Below are positions 25,634-34,238 of a stretch of DNA of 64,000 bases, piece after piece. This stretch comes from Planctomycetota bacterium (GTDB lineage Bacteria; Planctomycetota; Phycisphaerae; SM23-33). Location: NCBI GenBank assembly GCA_022705325.1, contig JAKJER010000031.1:1-64000 (forward strand), written 5' to 3'. Both the position numbers and the translations under genes were made by a program. Under the pieces are notes generated by a model that was given only the letters and a program-made list of their open reading frames with translations, was not told the origin of the DNA and did no database searches. Each line of letters starts with the position of its first letter. Positions within the stretch are counted from its first letter, which is position 1.

Positions 25634-26917
25634 ATGGACGCCACCGCTTACGTTCGCGACATCGCACTCGCCGCCCGCCGCGCGGCCTCGCAACTGGCCC
25701 TGAGCACCGCCGCCGTCCGCGACGGCGCCCTGCGGGCCTGCGCCGCCGCCATCCGCGCCCAGGCGGGCGCACTCCAGCAGGCCAACCGGCAGGACCTCGC
25801 CCGCAGCGGCGAACTGGGCCTCAGCGAGGCCATGATCGACCGCCTGCGCCTCACGCCCGCCCGCATCGAGGCCATGGCCGCCGCCCTGGAGCAGATCGCC
25901 GCCCAGAGCGACCCGGTCGGGCAGACGATCTCCGCCTCCAACCGCCCCAACGGCATGCGCGTGGAGAAGCGCCGCGTGCCCATCGGCGTGATCGGCATCA
26001 TCTTCGAGTCGCGACCCAACGTCACCGCCGACGCAGCCGCCCTGTGCCTCAAGAGCGGAAACGCGTGCATCCTGCGCGGCGGCAAGGAGGCCCTGCACTC
26101 CAACCTCGCCATCGCCTCCGTCCTCCGCCAGGGCCTCGCGTCGGCGGGCCTGGACCAGGCCGCCGTCACCATGATCGACAACGTCGACCGCGAGATCGTC
26201 ACCGCCATGTGCCGAGCCGAGGGGCTGATCGACCTGCTCGTGCCCCGCGGAGGCGAGGCGCTGATCCGGGCGGTCACGCAGGCGGCGACCATCCCGGTCA
26301 TCAAGCACTACGCGGGCAACTGCCACGTCTACGTGCACGCCGAGGCGGACCTGGAGATGGCCCGGCGAATCGTGCTCAACGCCAAGTGCCAGCGACCCGG
26401 CGTGTGCAACGCCATGGAGACGCTGCTGGTGGACCAGGCGGTGGCGGAGACCTTCCTGCCGCAGGTCCTGTCCGCGCTGGACCAGGCGGGCGTGGAGCTG
26501 CGATGCTGTCCGCGATGCAGGCCCGCGCTGGCGGCGGCCGGCCTGGACCAGCTGGCCGCGAAGATCAAGGACGCCGCCGAGCAGGACTGGCGGACCGAGT
26601 ACCTGGACCTGGTGCTGGCCGTGCGGGTGGTCGATTCGCTCGACCAGGCCGTCGAGCACATCAACGCGTACGGGTCGGCCCACACCGACGCGATCGTCAC
26701 CCGCTCGATCGCGGCGGCCGAGCGGTTCGTCAAGGCGGTGGACTCCTCCAGCGTGATGGTGAACGTCTCGACGCGCTTCAGCGACGGCGGGGAGTATGGG
26801 CTGGGCGCCGAGGTGGGCATCAGCACCGACAAGCTGCACGCCCGCGGGCCGATGGGCGCCGAGGACCTGACGACGTACAAGTGGATCGTGACCGGCGAAG
26901 GCCAGTTGCGCGGGTGA
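25634..26917 (+). CDS. proA: Gamma-glutamyl phosphate reductase
   Basis: Second step of proline synthesis: NADPH-dependent reduction of gamma-glutamyl phosphate to glutamate semialdehyde. The 427-residue ALDH-fold protein is of standard length. Motifs are RVPIGVIGIIFESRPNVTADAA, CLKSGNACILRGGKEA, VPRGGEALI and the catalytic-cysteine region NAKCQRPGVCNAMETLLV, then GLGAEVGISTDKLHARGPMG near the C-terminus. The proB kinase is not adjacent, so the pathway is split in this genome. The ATG at 25634 has only a weak ribosome binding site (GAGAACC). A palindromic repeat follows the stop. Confidence 0.96.
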   Translation: MDATAYVRDIALAARRAASQLALSTAAVRDGALRACAAAIRAQAGALQQANRQDLARSGELGLSEAMIDRLRLTPARIEAMAAALEQIAAQSDPVGQTISASNRPNGMRVEKRRVPIGVIGIIFESRPNVTADAAALCLKSGNACILRGGKEALHSNLAIASVLRQGLASAGLDQAAVTMIDNVDREIVTAMCRAEGLIDLLVPRGGEALIRAVTQAATIPVIKHYAGNCHVYVHAEADLEMARRIVLNAKCQRPGVCNAMETLLVDQAVAETFLPQVLSALDQAGVELRCCPRCRPALAAAGLDQLAAKIKDAAEQDWRTEYLDLVLAVRVVDSLDQAVEHINAYGSAHTDAIVTRSIAAAERFVKAVDSSSVMVNVSTRFSDGGEYGLGAEVGISTDKLHARGPMGAEDLTTYKWIVTGEGQLRG

Positions 26918-26925
26918 GCGAGCAC

Positions 26926-26952
26926 GGCCCCGCCCGCCGGCAGGCAGGGCGC
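26926..26952. repeat. CCGGCAG palindromic repeat after proA
   Basis: Copy 1 of a small element. A palindromic core around GCCCGCCGGCAGGCAGGGC is followed by GCGGATTGCGGAAC. Copies sit within 15 nt of three stop codons in this window (proA, UbiA-like and NagB-like genes). The core could fold into a 3' hairpin. Confidence 0.6.
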
Positions 26953-27022
26953 GGATTGCGGAACCGGGACTCCCTCTCCGCCCGCCTACAATGGCCACAA
27001 GCAAGGACCTACGGGAGACGAC

Positions 27023-28444
27023 ATGGCGGACATTCAGGCGATTCGCGAGGAGCTTCGCAAGCACAAGCAGGACCACCTGGTGAGGTTCTACCACGACTTG
27101 CCGCCTGCCGGGCAGGAGGCGCTGCTGAGGCAGATCGAGTCGATCGACCTGGACTTGATCGACGAGTTGATCCAGTCGCACGTGTTCCACAAGCCCCTGG
27201 CCGAGCCCCCGGCGGACCTTCAACCGCCGCCGGTGGTGCCGGCGACGCCGCATGAGCCCGCCCAGCGGGCCGAGCACGACCGCGCCGTCCAGCGGGGGCG
27301 GGAGCTGCTGCGGGCGGGGAAGGTGGCCGCGTTCCTGGTCGCCGGCGGGCAGGGAACGCGCCTGGGCTACGAAGGCCCCAAGGGTTGCTTCCCGGCGACG
27401 CCCGTGACCCGAAAGCCCCTGTTCCAGGTGTTGGCGGAGCAGGTGCTGGCGGCTGGGCGGCGGGCCGGAAAGAGCATCCCGCTGTACGTCATGACCTCGC
27501 CCGCGAACGACGTGGCCACGCGGGCGTTCTTCCGCCAGAACGCCAACTTCGGCCTGGCCGACCCGGACGTGTTCTTCCTGTGCCAGGCGACCATGCCTGC
27601 CATCGACTACGAGGGCCGGATCGTCCTGGAGAAGAAGGACTCCATCGCGCTGAGCCCCAACGGGCACGGGGGCAGCCTGACCGCCCTGCGAGAGAGCGGC
27701 GCCCTGGACGACATGGCCCGGCGCGGCATCGAGCTGATCAGCTACTTCCAGATCGACAATCCGCTGGTCCACGCGATCGACCCGCTCTTCCTGGGCCTGC
27801 ACGATCTGCGCCGGGCCCAGGTGTCGGCCAAGGCCCTGGCCAAGAGAGACCCCCTCGAGAAACTGGGCAACTTCTGCATGACCCAGGGGCGCTGCATGAT
27901 CATCGAGTATTCCGACATGCCCGAGGACCTGGCCCGCGCCACCGACGAGCACGGGCGGCTGAAGTTCTCCGCCGGGTCCATCGCCATCCACGTGTTCTCG
28001 CGCTCCTTCGTCGAGTCGCTCACCGACGGCGGCGGGGTCGGTCTGCCCTACCACCGCGCCGACAAGGCCGTCGCGTGCGTCAACGCGCAGGGCCACACCG
28101 TCAAACCGGACAAGCCCAACGCCGTCAAGCTCGAGATGTTCGTCTTCGACGCCCTGCCGCTGGCCGAGCGCACGCTGATCCTGGAAACGGACCGCAGCGA
28201 GGAGTTCAGCCCGATCAAGAACGCCAGCGGCAACGACAGCCCGGCCACCAGCCTGCACGACCAGGTCCGCCGGGCCGCCTCCTGGCTCGAAGAAGCCGGC
28301 ATCCAGGTGCCCCGCGACGCGGAGGGGCAGGTGGCGGCCGCCATCGAGATCTCGCCCCTGCTGGCCGACAGCGCCGAGGAACTGGCCCAGAAGGTGGACC
28401 CCAAGCTGGAGATCCACGTCGCCCAGACGCTGTACTTGCAGTAG
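27023..28444 (+). CDS. UDP-sugar (UDP-N-acetylhexosamine type) pyrophosphorylase
   Basis: Nucleotidyltransferase that makes a UDP-sugar from UTP and a sugar 1-phosphate. The 473-residue protein belongs to the UDPGP/UAP family more typical of eukaryotes than the bacterial GlmU type. Key segments are AAFLVAGGQGTRLGYEGPKG (UTP loop), PLYVMTSPAND, ALSPNGHGGSL (sugar-phosphate site), SYFQIDNPL (metal and uridine site) and VKLEMFVFDALPLAE. N-acetylglucosamine 1-phosphate is the likeliest substrate, by family. GGGAG lies 5 nt before the ATG. It is transcribed alone between proA and a convergent pilin gene. Confidence 0.92.
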   Translation: MADIQAIREELRKHKQDHLVRFYHDLPPAGQEALLRQIESIDLDLIDELIQSHVFHKPLAEPPADLQPPPVVPATPHEPAQRAEHDRAVQRGRELLRAGKVAAFLVAGGQGTRLGYEGPKGCFPATPVTRKPLFQVLAEQVLAAGRRAGKSIPLYVMTSPANDVATRAFFRQNANFGLADPDVFFLCQATMPAIDYEGRIVLEKKDSIALSPNGHGGSLTALRESGALDDMARRGIELISYFQIDNPLVHAIDPLFLGLHDLRRAQVSAKALAKRDPLEKLGNFCMTQGRCMIIEYSDMPEDLARATDEHGRLKFSAGSIAIHVFSRSFVESLTDGGGVGLPYHRADKAVACVNAQGHTVKPDKPNAVKLEMFVFDALPLAERTLILETDRSEEFSPIKNASGNDSPATSLHDQVRRAASWLEEAGIQVPRDAEGQVAAAIEISPLLADSAEELAQKVDPKLEIHVAQTLYLQ

Positions 28445-28450
28445 CGGCCC

Positions 28451-29278
28451 TTACTGGGTGTCCCAGCCCCCGTAGGGCAGAGCGACGCCGAGGTTGCGGA
28501 GTTGGCCGCTGGGCCCTTCGGCCCGCCAGTCCTGGGCCTCGGGCCCGGCCCCCCCGTCGAACTGCAGGTGCCAGGCGCTGCCGTCGGTGGCCAGGTAGTT
28601 GCCCGACCCGCCCACGTGCCACGAGCCCATGCGGTTGTAGGCGGTGTGCCCCATGTCGATGTGCTGGCGGTTGATGTTCTGGATGGGATCTTCTTCCACG
28701 ACCACGGGCATGCCCACCGTCACCGTCGCCTGGACCGAGTGCAGGATCACCTGGGCCGACAGCGGCAGCAGGTCCAGACGCGCCCCGGGCAGGGACTGGA
28801 CCATCGTCATGTCGAACATCCCGTTGCTGCCCACGCCGCTGCCCTGCACGCCTGGCCGCAGGCCCGGGCAGCGGTAGAGCTTGCGGGCCGACTCGATGCC
28901 TCCCATCGCCGAGACCGTCGTGCCGACCGCGCTGCACGGGGCGGCCGGACGAAACGTGCCGGTGAACGCCTCGCTGCCCATCCACGACTTCTGCCACTCC
29001 TCGCTGCCCGTCCAGGGCGGGCCCCACAGCCCGGGCAGGACGGCGCGGTGCCGCGCCGCGTGGGTGGTGAAGGCCAGGCCGACCTGGTGAAACTGGGAGC
29101 GGCAGGAGACGTCCAGCGCCATCAGGCGGGCGCGCTTGAGCGAAGGGGTCAGCATGGCCAGCAGCAGCGACAGGATGGCGATCACCATCAGCAGCTCGAC
29201 CAGCGTGAACGCGTGCGCGCGGAGAGGAGGTCGGTGAGGTACGGATGCGGTCGCGGCTTGGCGGCGCGTCCGATTCAT
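28451..29278 (-). CDS. Prepilin-type N-terminal methylation protein (type II pseudopilin-like)
   Basis: 275-residue protein with a prepilin peptidase signal: a basic leader ending RPPLRAHA, then the cleavage and methylation motif FTLVELLMVIAILSLLLAML, where mature Phe is +1 and Glu is +5. The remainder is a globular planctomycete-type pseudopilin domain ending GNYLATDGSAWHLQFDG, a motif common in this group. It should be inserted into the inner membrane and assembled by a type II/IV machinery not present here. The ATG at 29278 follows GGAG. Its promoter overlaps the end of the upstream radical SAM gene. Confidence 0.88.
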   Translation of the reverse strand: MNRTRRQAATASVPHRPPLRAHAFTLVELLMVIAILSLLLAMLTPSLKRARLMALDVSCRSQFHQVGLAFTTHAARHRAVLPGLWGPPWTGSEEWQKSWMGSEAFTGTFRPAAPCSAVGTTVSAMGGIESARKLYRCPGLRPGVQGSGVGSNGMFDMTMVQSLPGARLDLLPLSAQVILHSVQATVTVGMPVVVEEDPIQNINRQHIDMGHTAYNRMGSWHVGGSGNYLATDGSAWHLQFDGGAGPEAQDWRAEGPSGQLRNLGVALPYGGWDTQ

Positions 29279-29330
29279 GCGGGACTCCAAGATGGCCCCG
29301 GCGGCGGAAGGGCTGCCCGAGCGAGCTGAT

Positions 29331-29359
29331 ATTCTACTATACAGGGAAATCCCCGGCAA
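29331..29359 (-). promoter_or_regulatory. Promoter of the pilin gene
   Basis: Minus strand TTGCCG (complement of 29354-29359), 17-nt spacer, TAGAAT (complement of 29331-29336). The -35 box and spacer lie in the last codons and stop of the upstream radical SAM gene. Confidence 0.6.
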
Positions 29360-30899
29360 TCTTTCCCTGGCGGCAGATCGGATTGGACCCCACTGGGGGG
29401 CGGGACTGCGAGGCGGCGGCAGGGAGAGGATTGCGGCTCATCGTGATCTTCCTGACGGTCTGGGCGGCCACCGACAGGAGACCTGCATGGTTGGCGGAGG
29501 GCGCGTCCGCGCGCCCCGGCACCAGTTGGGGCGGGTCGGCGTGCCTCAGGTTCATCTCCGCGAAAGTCTCCCGGGCCAATCGGGTGTTGCCCCGGTAGGA
29601 TAGATTGGTCACCAGCGACAGGAGGGGGGATCGCCTGCCCAGGACGCTGGCGGCCACCCGGAGGAAGACTCGCCATCGCGAGTAGAACCGCCGTTCGCAG
29701 CCCTCCATTTCGGCCACGATGGCGGCCCAGGACAGGTTCTTGTAGTGCGCCGTCGGGAAGCCCAGGGTGTAGTAGCGCCAATCGGCGGGGAAGTCGTTGG
29801 CGAGGATTCGGCCCTGGCTTTCCATCTGGTCCCACAGGCGGGTGCCTGGCAGCGGGGTCAGAAACAGGGTGTTCAGGATATCCACCCCGTACTGTTGGGC
29901 TGTTTCGGCAATCCTCCGCCCGATGCCCGGCTGGTCGGTATCCAGGCCCATGATGAAGGACCCGACGACCAGGATGCGGTGGCGCTGGATCCGGCGGATC
30001 GAGGCCTTGAAGTCTCGCCCCTTGAGCAGGTTGAACTTCTTGCCCACCTCGGCCAGTCCGACGGCCGTCGGGGACTCGAAGCCGATGAACACCCCCCGGC
30101 AGCCCGCTCGGGCGGCCAGGTCCAGCAACTCCTCGTCATCCGCCATGTTGATGGTGACCTGGCAAATCCAGTTCTTGCGGAAATTGGCCCGGATCATCTC
30201 GCGGAACAGGTCCTTGGCCCGCGCCAGGTGCGCCGCGCTGATGCCGGTGAGGTTGTCATCCACCATCAGGACCCACTTCTCCCGGATGGTCTTGAGTTCG
30301 CGGATCACGTTATCGATGGGCCGGTGACGGTATCGCGTGCCGTTGAACGCCGAGACGCTGCAGAAGCTGCAACTCAGCGGGCAGCCGCGCGTGGTTTGGA
30401 TGGATCCGAACGCATACCCGCTGTCCAGCAGGTCGTGCCGGGCGGGCGGGACGTCCGCCAGGTCCGCGTGCCGGCCATGATAGATGTCGTGCAATCGGCC
30501 CTGCCGGGCATCTTCCAGAACGTGCGCCCAGACGCTTTCGGCCTCTCCCGCGACGACCGAATCGACGTGCTCCATCGCCTCCTCCTGGCACATGGTGGCG
30601 TGGATGCCGCCCATGACCACCCGCACGCCGCGGGAGCGGAATTCGCCCGCCAGCTCGTACGCCCGGCTGGCCTGGGACGTGAAAGCGGTAATCCCGACCA
30701 GGTCGGGCATGGGCATGGCCCCGTAGTCGGGCCTGCCCAGGTTCTCGTCCATGACCGTGATGTCCCACTCCGGCGGCGTCAGGCCCGCCAGGACCAGCAG
30801 CCCCAGGGGCTTCCAGACGCGGTACCGATTCCAGTGGCTGTCCTTGACGTTGGTCAGGCTCACCAGAGGGTTGTTCGGGTTGATCAGATAAAGTCGCAT
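29337..30899 (-). CDS. B12-binding domain radical SAM protein (second of a pair)
   Basis: 520-residue radical SAM enzyme. An N-terminal cobalamin-binding-like Rossmann domain (MRLYLINPNNPL, ITVMDENLG, DLVGITAFTSQASRAYEL, VRVVMGGIHATMCQEEAM) precedes the radical SAM barrel with SIQTTRGCPLSCSFCSVSAF (CxxxCxxC). Such enzymes often methylate unreactive carbons or act on lipids. The C-terminal tail (SQSRPPVGSNPICRQGKIAG) runs into a palindromic sequence and may be a repeat-derived extension. The ATG at 30899 has AGGAG 5 nt upstream, 26 nt after the previous radical SAM gene. It is the last gene of the six-gene minus-strand operon. Confidence 0.9.
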   Translation of the reverse strand: MRLYLINPNNPLVSLTNVKDSHWNRYRVWKPLGLLVLAGLTPPEWDITVMDENLGRPDYGAMPMPDLVGITAFTSQASRAYELAGEFRSRGVRVVMGGIHATMCQEEAMEHVDSVVAGEAESVWAHVLEDARQGRLHDIYHGRHADLADVPPARHDLLDSGYAFGSIQTTRGCPLSCSFCSVSAFNGTRYRHRPIDNVIRELKTIREKWVLMVDDNLTGISAAHLARAKDLFREMIRANFRKNWICQVTINMADDEELLDLAARAGCRGVFIGFESPTAVGLAEVGKKFNLLKGRDFKASIRRIQRHRILVVGSFIMGLDTDQPGIGRRIAETAQQYGVDILNTLFLTPLPGTRLWDQMESQGRILANDFPADWRYYTLGFPTAHYKNLSWAAIVAEMEGCERRFYSRWRVFLRVAASVLGRRSPLLSLVTNLSYRGNTRLARETFAEMNLRHADPPQLVPGRADAPSANHAGLLSVAAQTVRKITMSRNPLPAAASQSRPPVGSNPICRQGKIAGDFPV

Positions 30900-30925
30900 T
30901 CCACTCCTGCACTTGACGCCCGTCG

Positions 30926-32512
30926 CTACTCCCCGCCGCCAGGCAGGCAGGACCGCTTGGCGTGCGCGAGCTTGCTCAAAAATCCGTCCTTGGTATAGGC
31001 GGCGACCCATTTCCGCAACGTCAGCCATCCGCCCGCCCGGTAGATGGTGGTCCACCAGGAACCGGACCAGCGGCGCCAGGCGTCGCCAAACTTGTGCAGC
31101 CAGAACACCACCTCCGGAAATGACAGGATGTGGATCGCCACGGCCAGGAGATGGCGAGGTCCGTAGAACCCGCGCATGATTCGCTGGACGGAGGCCTGCA
31201 TATCCTCCGGGCTCATCGGGGGGTCCGGCTGAAAGAGCGGGAAGTTCCCATCGTAGTACTCCAGGCCGACGCAATCGGTTGGATAGACCCGGTTCGCCTT
31301 CTGGAGTCTGGCGGTCAGTTCGGTTCCCGGAAGCGGGATCGGCAGTATCACCTGCACCGTCTCCAGGCGGGCTTTGCGAATGAACCGGCGGAATTGCCTG
31401 GCGCGGTCCTCGGCGCTCATCTGGAACGGCAGGCCCTCGGGGGCCGGATAGCCGAAGATGAACATGCCGTGTATCCGGAACCCGGCGCGATGGTACAGCC
31501 GGGTCATATCGAGCATCTCCCGCGGAGCCAGGCACTTGTTCATCGCCTTGAGTTCCTCGGCGATGGGCGACTCGAACCCGATGGCCAGGATGACGACTCC
31601 CGCCTCGCGCATCGCCCGCAGCAGATCCTCGTCGCGGGCCTTGTCCAGGCGGATCTGGACCGTGATGAAGAACCGGACGCCGAGTCGCCTCTGGTAGTCG
31701 CGAAGCATCTCGCACAGGCGCAGGGTGTCCGATCGGTTCTGTCCGAACAGGTCGTCCACGATGAAGAAGATGCTCCCGCCCCATTTCTCGTAGACCGAGG
31801 AGAACTGCTCCATCAGGCGCTCCGCCGAGGCGAAGCGAGGTTTCCCCTTCACGGTGCAGAACTCGCAGTCCATTCCGCATCCGCGAGTGGCGGAAACCGG
31901 GAAGACCTTCATGCGGGCGTGGCGAAGGACCGAGAAGTCCGGGAGGGGAAGCTGGTCGAAGGCCGTGATCGGTCCCCGCGCGGGGGTCCGAATGACCAGG
32001 CCGTCCCGCAAGAAGGCGATGCCCCGCACGCAGGAAAGGTCCTGCCCGGTGTCCAGGCACGACAGCAATTCGGAGATCGTCTCTTCGCCCTCGCCGATGA
32101 CGACGATGTCGACGCCGTTGTGCAGGGCCTGCTCGATGTTCTCGTCGACGAAGTGGTGCCCGCCCGCGATGGTGTGGGCGCCCAGGGCCTTGTAGAGCCT
32201 GGCGATCTCGTACAAGCGCGGAATGGTGCTGGTCAGCCCTCCATACAGGCCCACCACGTCGGCGGGCCTGGTTTGCTGCATGGCCTGATGGTCCGGCCTG
32301 CCGCTCGCGTCCGTCGGGCCGCGCCGATAGTTGTTCTCATCGATGACTTCCGCGTCCCAGCCGGGGATGTCCTGGACGACGGTGGCGATGCACACCGGCC
32401 CCAGGGCGGTCATCACCTTGGCGGGACGAGAGTAGATATTGAAGGCGGGATAGGCCGGGCAGACGATCCGCAGACGGGCCCGCCGGCTGGGTGGACGAGT
32501 GCCTTGTACCAT
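30926..32512 (-). CDS. B12-binding domain radical SAM protein (first of a pair)
   Basis: 528-residue enzyme of the same architecture as its downstream partner. The cobalamin-binding-like domain contains LRIVCPAYPAFNIYSRPA, DVVGLYGGLTSTIPRLYEIA and IVVIGEGEETISELL. The radical SAM motif is SATRGCGMDCEFCTVKGK (CxxxCxxC). The barrel continues with SIFFIVDDLFGQNR and FGYPAPEGLPF; the C-terminal region holds amphipathic, possibly membrane-associated helices (FWLHKFGDAWRRWSGSWW). Start ATG at 32512 with AAAGGAG 8 nt upstream, 17 nt after the HicB-like gene. The pair may act in sequence on one substrate, which is not identifiable here. Confidence 0.9.
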   Translation of the reverse strand: MVQGTRPPSRRARLRIVCPAYPAFNIYSRPAKVMTALGPVCIATVVQDIPGWDAEVIDENNYRRGPTDASGRPDHQAMQQTRPADVVGLYGGLTSTIPRLYEIARLYKALGAHTIAGGHHFVDENIEQALHNGVDIVVIGEGEETISELLSCLDTGQDLSCVRGIAFLRDGLVIRTPARGPITAFDQLPLPDFSVLRHARMKVFPVSATRGCGMDCEFCTVKGKPRFASAERLMEQFSSVYEKWGGSIFFIVDDLFGQNRSDTLRLCEMLRDYQRRLGVRFFITVQIRLDKARDEDLLRAMREAGVVILAIGFESPIAEELKAMNKCLAPREMLDMTRLYHRAGFRIHGMFIFGYPAPEGLPFQMSAEDRARQFRRFIRKARLETVQVILPIPLPGTELTARLQKANRVYPTDCVGLEYYDGNFPLFQPDPPMSPEDMQASVQRIMRGFYGPRHLLAVAIHILSFPEVVFWLHKFGDAWRRWSGSWWTTIYRAGGWLTLRKWVAAYTKDGFLSKLAHAKRSCLPGGGE

Positions 32513-32529
32513 GGTTCGATCTCCTTTCG

Positions 32530-32778
32530 TCACTCGGTTGTCCGGGGGCATGGGCGGCGCCGCGCCCGCGGACCCGCCGCCCCGACCAGTCTGGTTTGCG
32601 TTGCCAGTTCTCTCGGAAGGGCGACGTCCAGGTGTTCGAGGTAGCCCAGGACGGCTTGGCGAATTCGGGCGAGGGCTTCGCACCGGGAGCTTCCATAGAC
32701 CGTGCAGCCGGGCAGGGCTGGGCACCAGGCCCGGTACGTGCCATCCAGCCGTCCTGCAACTCTAATCTCGGAATCCAC
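32530..32778 (-). CDS. HicB-like small protein
   Basis: 82-residue protein starting with GTG at 32778 behind the strong site AAAGGAGG. Residues 5-50 (IRVAGRLDGTYRAWCPALPG, then CTVYGSSRCEALARIRQAVL and GYLEHL) match the partial RNase-H-like fold of HicB antitoxins. The C-terminal tail is short and Arg/Pro-rich, with no recognisable DNA-binding helix, and no HicA toxin gene is adjacent. It probably has a regulatory or binding role within the radical SAM operon rather than acting as an antitoxin. Gaps of 26 nt upstream and 17 nt downstream support co-transcription. Confidence 0.75.
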   Translation of the reverse strand: MDSEIRVAGRLDGTYRAWCPALPGCTVYGSSRCEALARIRQAVLGYLEHLDVALPRELATQTRLVGAAGPRARRRPCPRTTE

Positions 32779-32804
32779 TGTATGCCTCCTTTCGGCGGCG
32801 TCCC

Positions 32805-33356
32805 TTACTCGTCATCCTCCTCGCCTTTTTCCTTCTTCAGCCCGCCGGCGGCCAGCCATTTGCCCAACGCTTTGCCAGCGCCGCCGGAAACGTTCCTGGC
32901 CCCGCTGGAGGAGGTCGCCTTCGAGCGGCCCACCAGATTAGCCTGGGCGACAACCTGCCCGCTCTGGGCATCGATCAGTTTCGCCCGAACGATCACTTCC
33001 GCCAGCGGGCCGATAGCCGTATCGACTGTGCTGCTGGTTTCATAGTGGATGATCTCGCCGGCGAGCTTTAATCCCGGCTTGCCGTCCAGCGTGAAGCCCC
33101 TGTTCGTGGCCGCTGCCACGAAATCCCCTTGGATCACGTCGGTCAGGTCCGCGGGGGCCTGCAGGCCCGGCGCAAGCGTGAGCGGTTGAATATGCAGGCT
33201 CTTGTACTTCGTGAGGTTGACAGGTGGACCATTCTCCACCACCTTGCCGGAGGCGCCCGTGGCGGCCCCCAGCCCCTCCCGAAAGAGGCGGCCCATGCAC
33301 CCGACAGACGTGAAGCTCAATGCCATCATCATCGAAGCCGTGATCCACCTTCTCAT
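32805..33356 (-). CDS. Lipoprotein of unknown function (DUF4410-like pattern)
   Basis: 183-residue predicted lipoprotein. The signal peptide MRRWITASMMMALSFTSVGC ends in SVGC, an acceptable lipobox. The mature part (YKSLHIQPLTLAP, DLTDVIQGDFVAAATNRGF, KLAGEIIHYETSS, VIVRAKLIDAQSGQVVAQA) has the pattern of envelope lipoproteins with a small alpha/beta domain. It ends in a Gly/Ser-rich stretch and a charged tail (KKEKGEEDDE). The start at 33356 has GGAG 6 nt upstream. An alternative ATG at 33395 overlaps the stop of the upstream gene (ATGA), so the genes may be translationally coupled. Confidence 0.75.
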   Translation of the reverse strand: MRRWITASMMMALSFTSVGCMGRLFREGLGAATGASGKVVENGPPVNLTKYKSLHIQPLTLAPGLQAPADLTDVIQGDFVAAATNRGFTLDGKPGLKLAGEIIHYETSSTVDTAIGPLAEVIVRAKLIDAQSGQVVAQANLVGRSKATSSSGARNVSGGAGKALGKWLAAGGLKKEKGEEDDE

Positions 33357-33391
33357 CTGTTGCTCCTCTGCGAAGCCAGCCTTCGATTGTT

Positions 33392-33544
33392 TCATCGTTC
33401 CACGGTAATGCCGTGCTCGCCGCCGATGTTTACGTCCTTCTTGGGCTCGTTGTCAGGCGACTTGTTGATGCTCAGGCAGCCCAGCGGCGCCGTCACCATG
33501 CACACCAGTAGAAGAAGACACAGAACCTTTCGTACCATTTTCAT
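33392..33544 (-). CDS. Small 50-residue lipoprotein
   Basis: Short gene coding for MKMVRKVLCLLLLVCMVTAP, then LGC and the mature part LSINKSPDNEPKKDVNIGGE and so on to ITVER. The basic N-region, leucine-rich core and lipobox (PLGC, Cys23) make a convincing lipoprotein signal; the mature part is only about 28 residues. AAAGGG precedes the ATG. The stop TGA overlaps an ATG of the following gene, and the DUF2294 gene ends 40 nt upstream, so it is part of the operon. Small lipoproteins of this kind often partner a larger envelope protein; no function is assigned. Confidence 0.7.
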   Translation of the reverse strand: MKMVRKVLCLLLLVCMVTAPLGCLSINKSPDNEPKKDVNIGGEHGITVER

Positions 33545-33584
33545 TGCAGTCCCTTTCGGTTGAGAACCTGTATTCTTCAGCCGG

Positions 33585-34022
33585 TCAACGTGATCGGCCT
33601 TGCTCTTCTTGATCGGTCAAGCCGCTCTCGCCCCAGGTGTCGGTGAGGGTGCCGGGAGCGAACTGGAACACCTGCACGATGGCGCCGCTGGCGAGGGCGC
33701 AGACAACCGCGCCCGGTGATGCCTCGACCTCCGCGACAGCTTCTCGCACCTCCACCCCGGTGATTCGCCGGATCTCCTCTCGCAGCGACGGAGAGGAGAC
33801 GGCAAAGAGCTGGCGTTGGAATTCCCGCACCTGGGCAGCCCCCTCGGGGGTCCTGGCCAGGTCCTTCTCCGCCGGCGAAAGGGCATCGTGCAGCGTGACC
33901 ACCAGGGCATCCCCAGACAGGCTCACGGTCACCCCTTTCGGTGCGTGGCCAGTCGTGTGTGTCTGGCAAGCCATCACCGCTTGCGCGATCCGCTGGGCGA
34001 TGCTGGAGCGGGGCTTGGTCAT
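33585..34022 (-). CDS. DUF2294 (MpsC family) protein, first gene of the operon
   Basis: 145-residue cytosolic protein of the DUF2294 family (called MpsC in some databases after a staphylococcal membrane-potential locus). Typical order: GVTVSLSGDALVVTLHDALSPAEKDLARTPEG, REFQRQLFAV, LREEIRRITGVEVREAVAEV, AVVCALASG. The biochemical role is not established. The ATG at 34022 has AGGA 8 nt upstream. Its 5' region carries a strong intrinsic terminator 80 nt before the start codon, so expression probably depends on read-through. A paralogue with similar motifs diverges at 34390. Confidence 0.83.
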   Translation of the reverse strand: MTKPRSSIAQRIAQAVMACQTHTTGHAPKGVTVSLSGDALVVTLHDALSPAEKDLARTPEGAAQVREFQRQLFAVSSPSLREEIRRITGVEVREAVAEVEASPGAVVCALASGAIVQVFQFAPGTLTDTWGESGLTDQEEQGRSR

Positions 34023-34103
34023 CGGATCGATCCTGTCCGCGACGTCAGCAACTTCGTTCTCCTCTGTTCCCGCGGCACCGAGGTTGCGCGCGGCGGGAGG
34101 AAC

Positions 34104-34156
34104 AAAAAAAGCCGACGCGTCTGACCACCCATTTAGGGTGACCAATCGCGTCGGCT
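34104..34156 (-). terminator. Intrinsic terminator in the operon leader
   Basis: On the minus strand the outer stem AGCCGACGCG/CGCGTCGGCT (34147-34156 with 34110-34119) encloses an inner CACCC/GGGTG hairpin (34126-34140) and is followed directly by seven Ts (34104-34110). It is the strongest terminator in the window, yet lies between a promoter and the first gene. Confidence 0.88.
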
Positions 34157-34232
34157 TACTCGTCAACAGGCCTGCCCTGAGGGCCTGCCCTTTATCTAGT
34201 CATCCGAAACCAGAGCAGTGCAACGCTCCAGA
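34104..34232 (-). ncRNA. Candidate leader RNA / terminator-type riboswitch of the DUF2294 operon
   Basis: From the predicted start (about 34232) the minus-strand transcript runs about 128 nt to the T-run of the terminator. Before the terminator it can form GCCC-TCA-GGGC (34171-34181) within a larger AGGCC/GGCCT pairing (34168-34186) and a GAGC/GCTC hairpin near the 5' end. It contains none of the conserved cores of riboswitch classes I could check by eye (SAM, cobalamin, TPP, glycine, c-di-GMP, guanidine, ZTP, fluoride). It could also be a stand-alone small RNA. Confidence 0.5.
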
Positions 34233-34238
34233 TGCCCT

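Noticed and set aside
30900..32060. N-terminal 387 residues of a 907-residue minus-strand frame
   Set aside because: Overlaps the other radical SAM gene in a different frame; the real gene starts at 30899.
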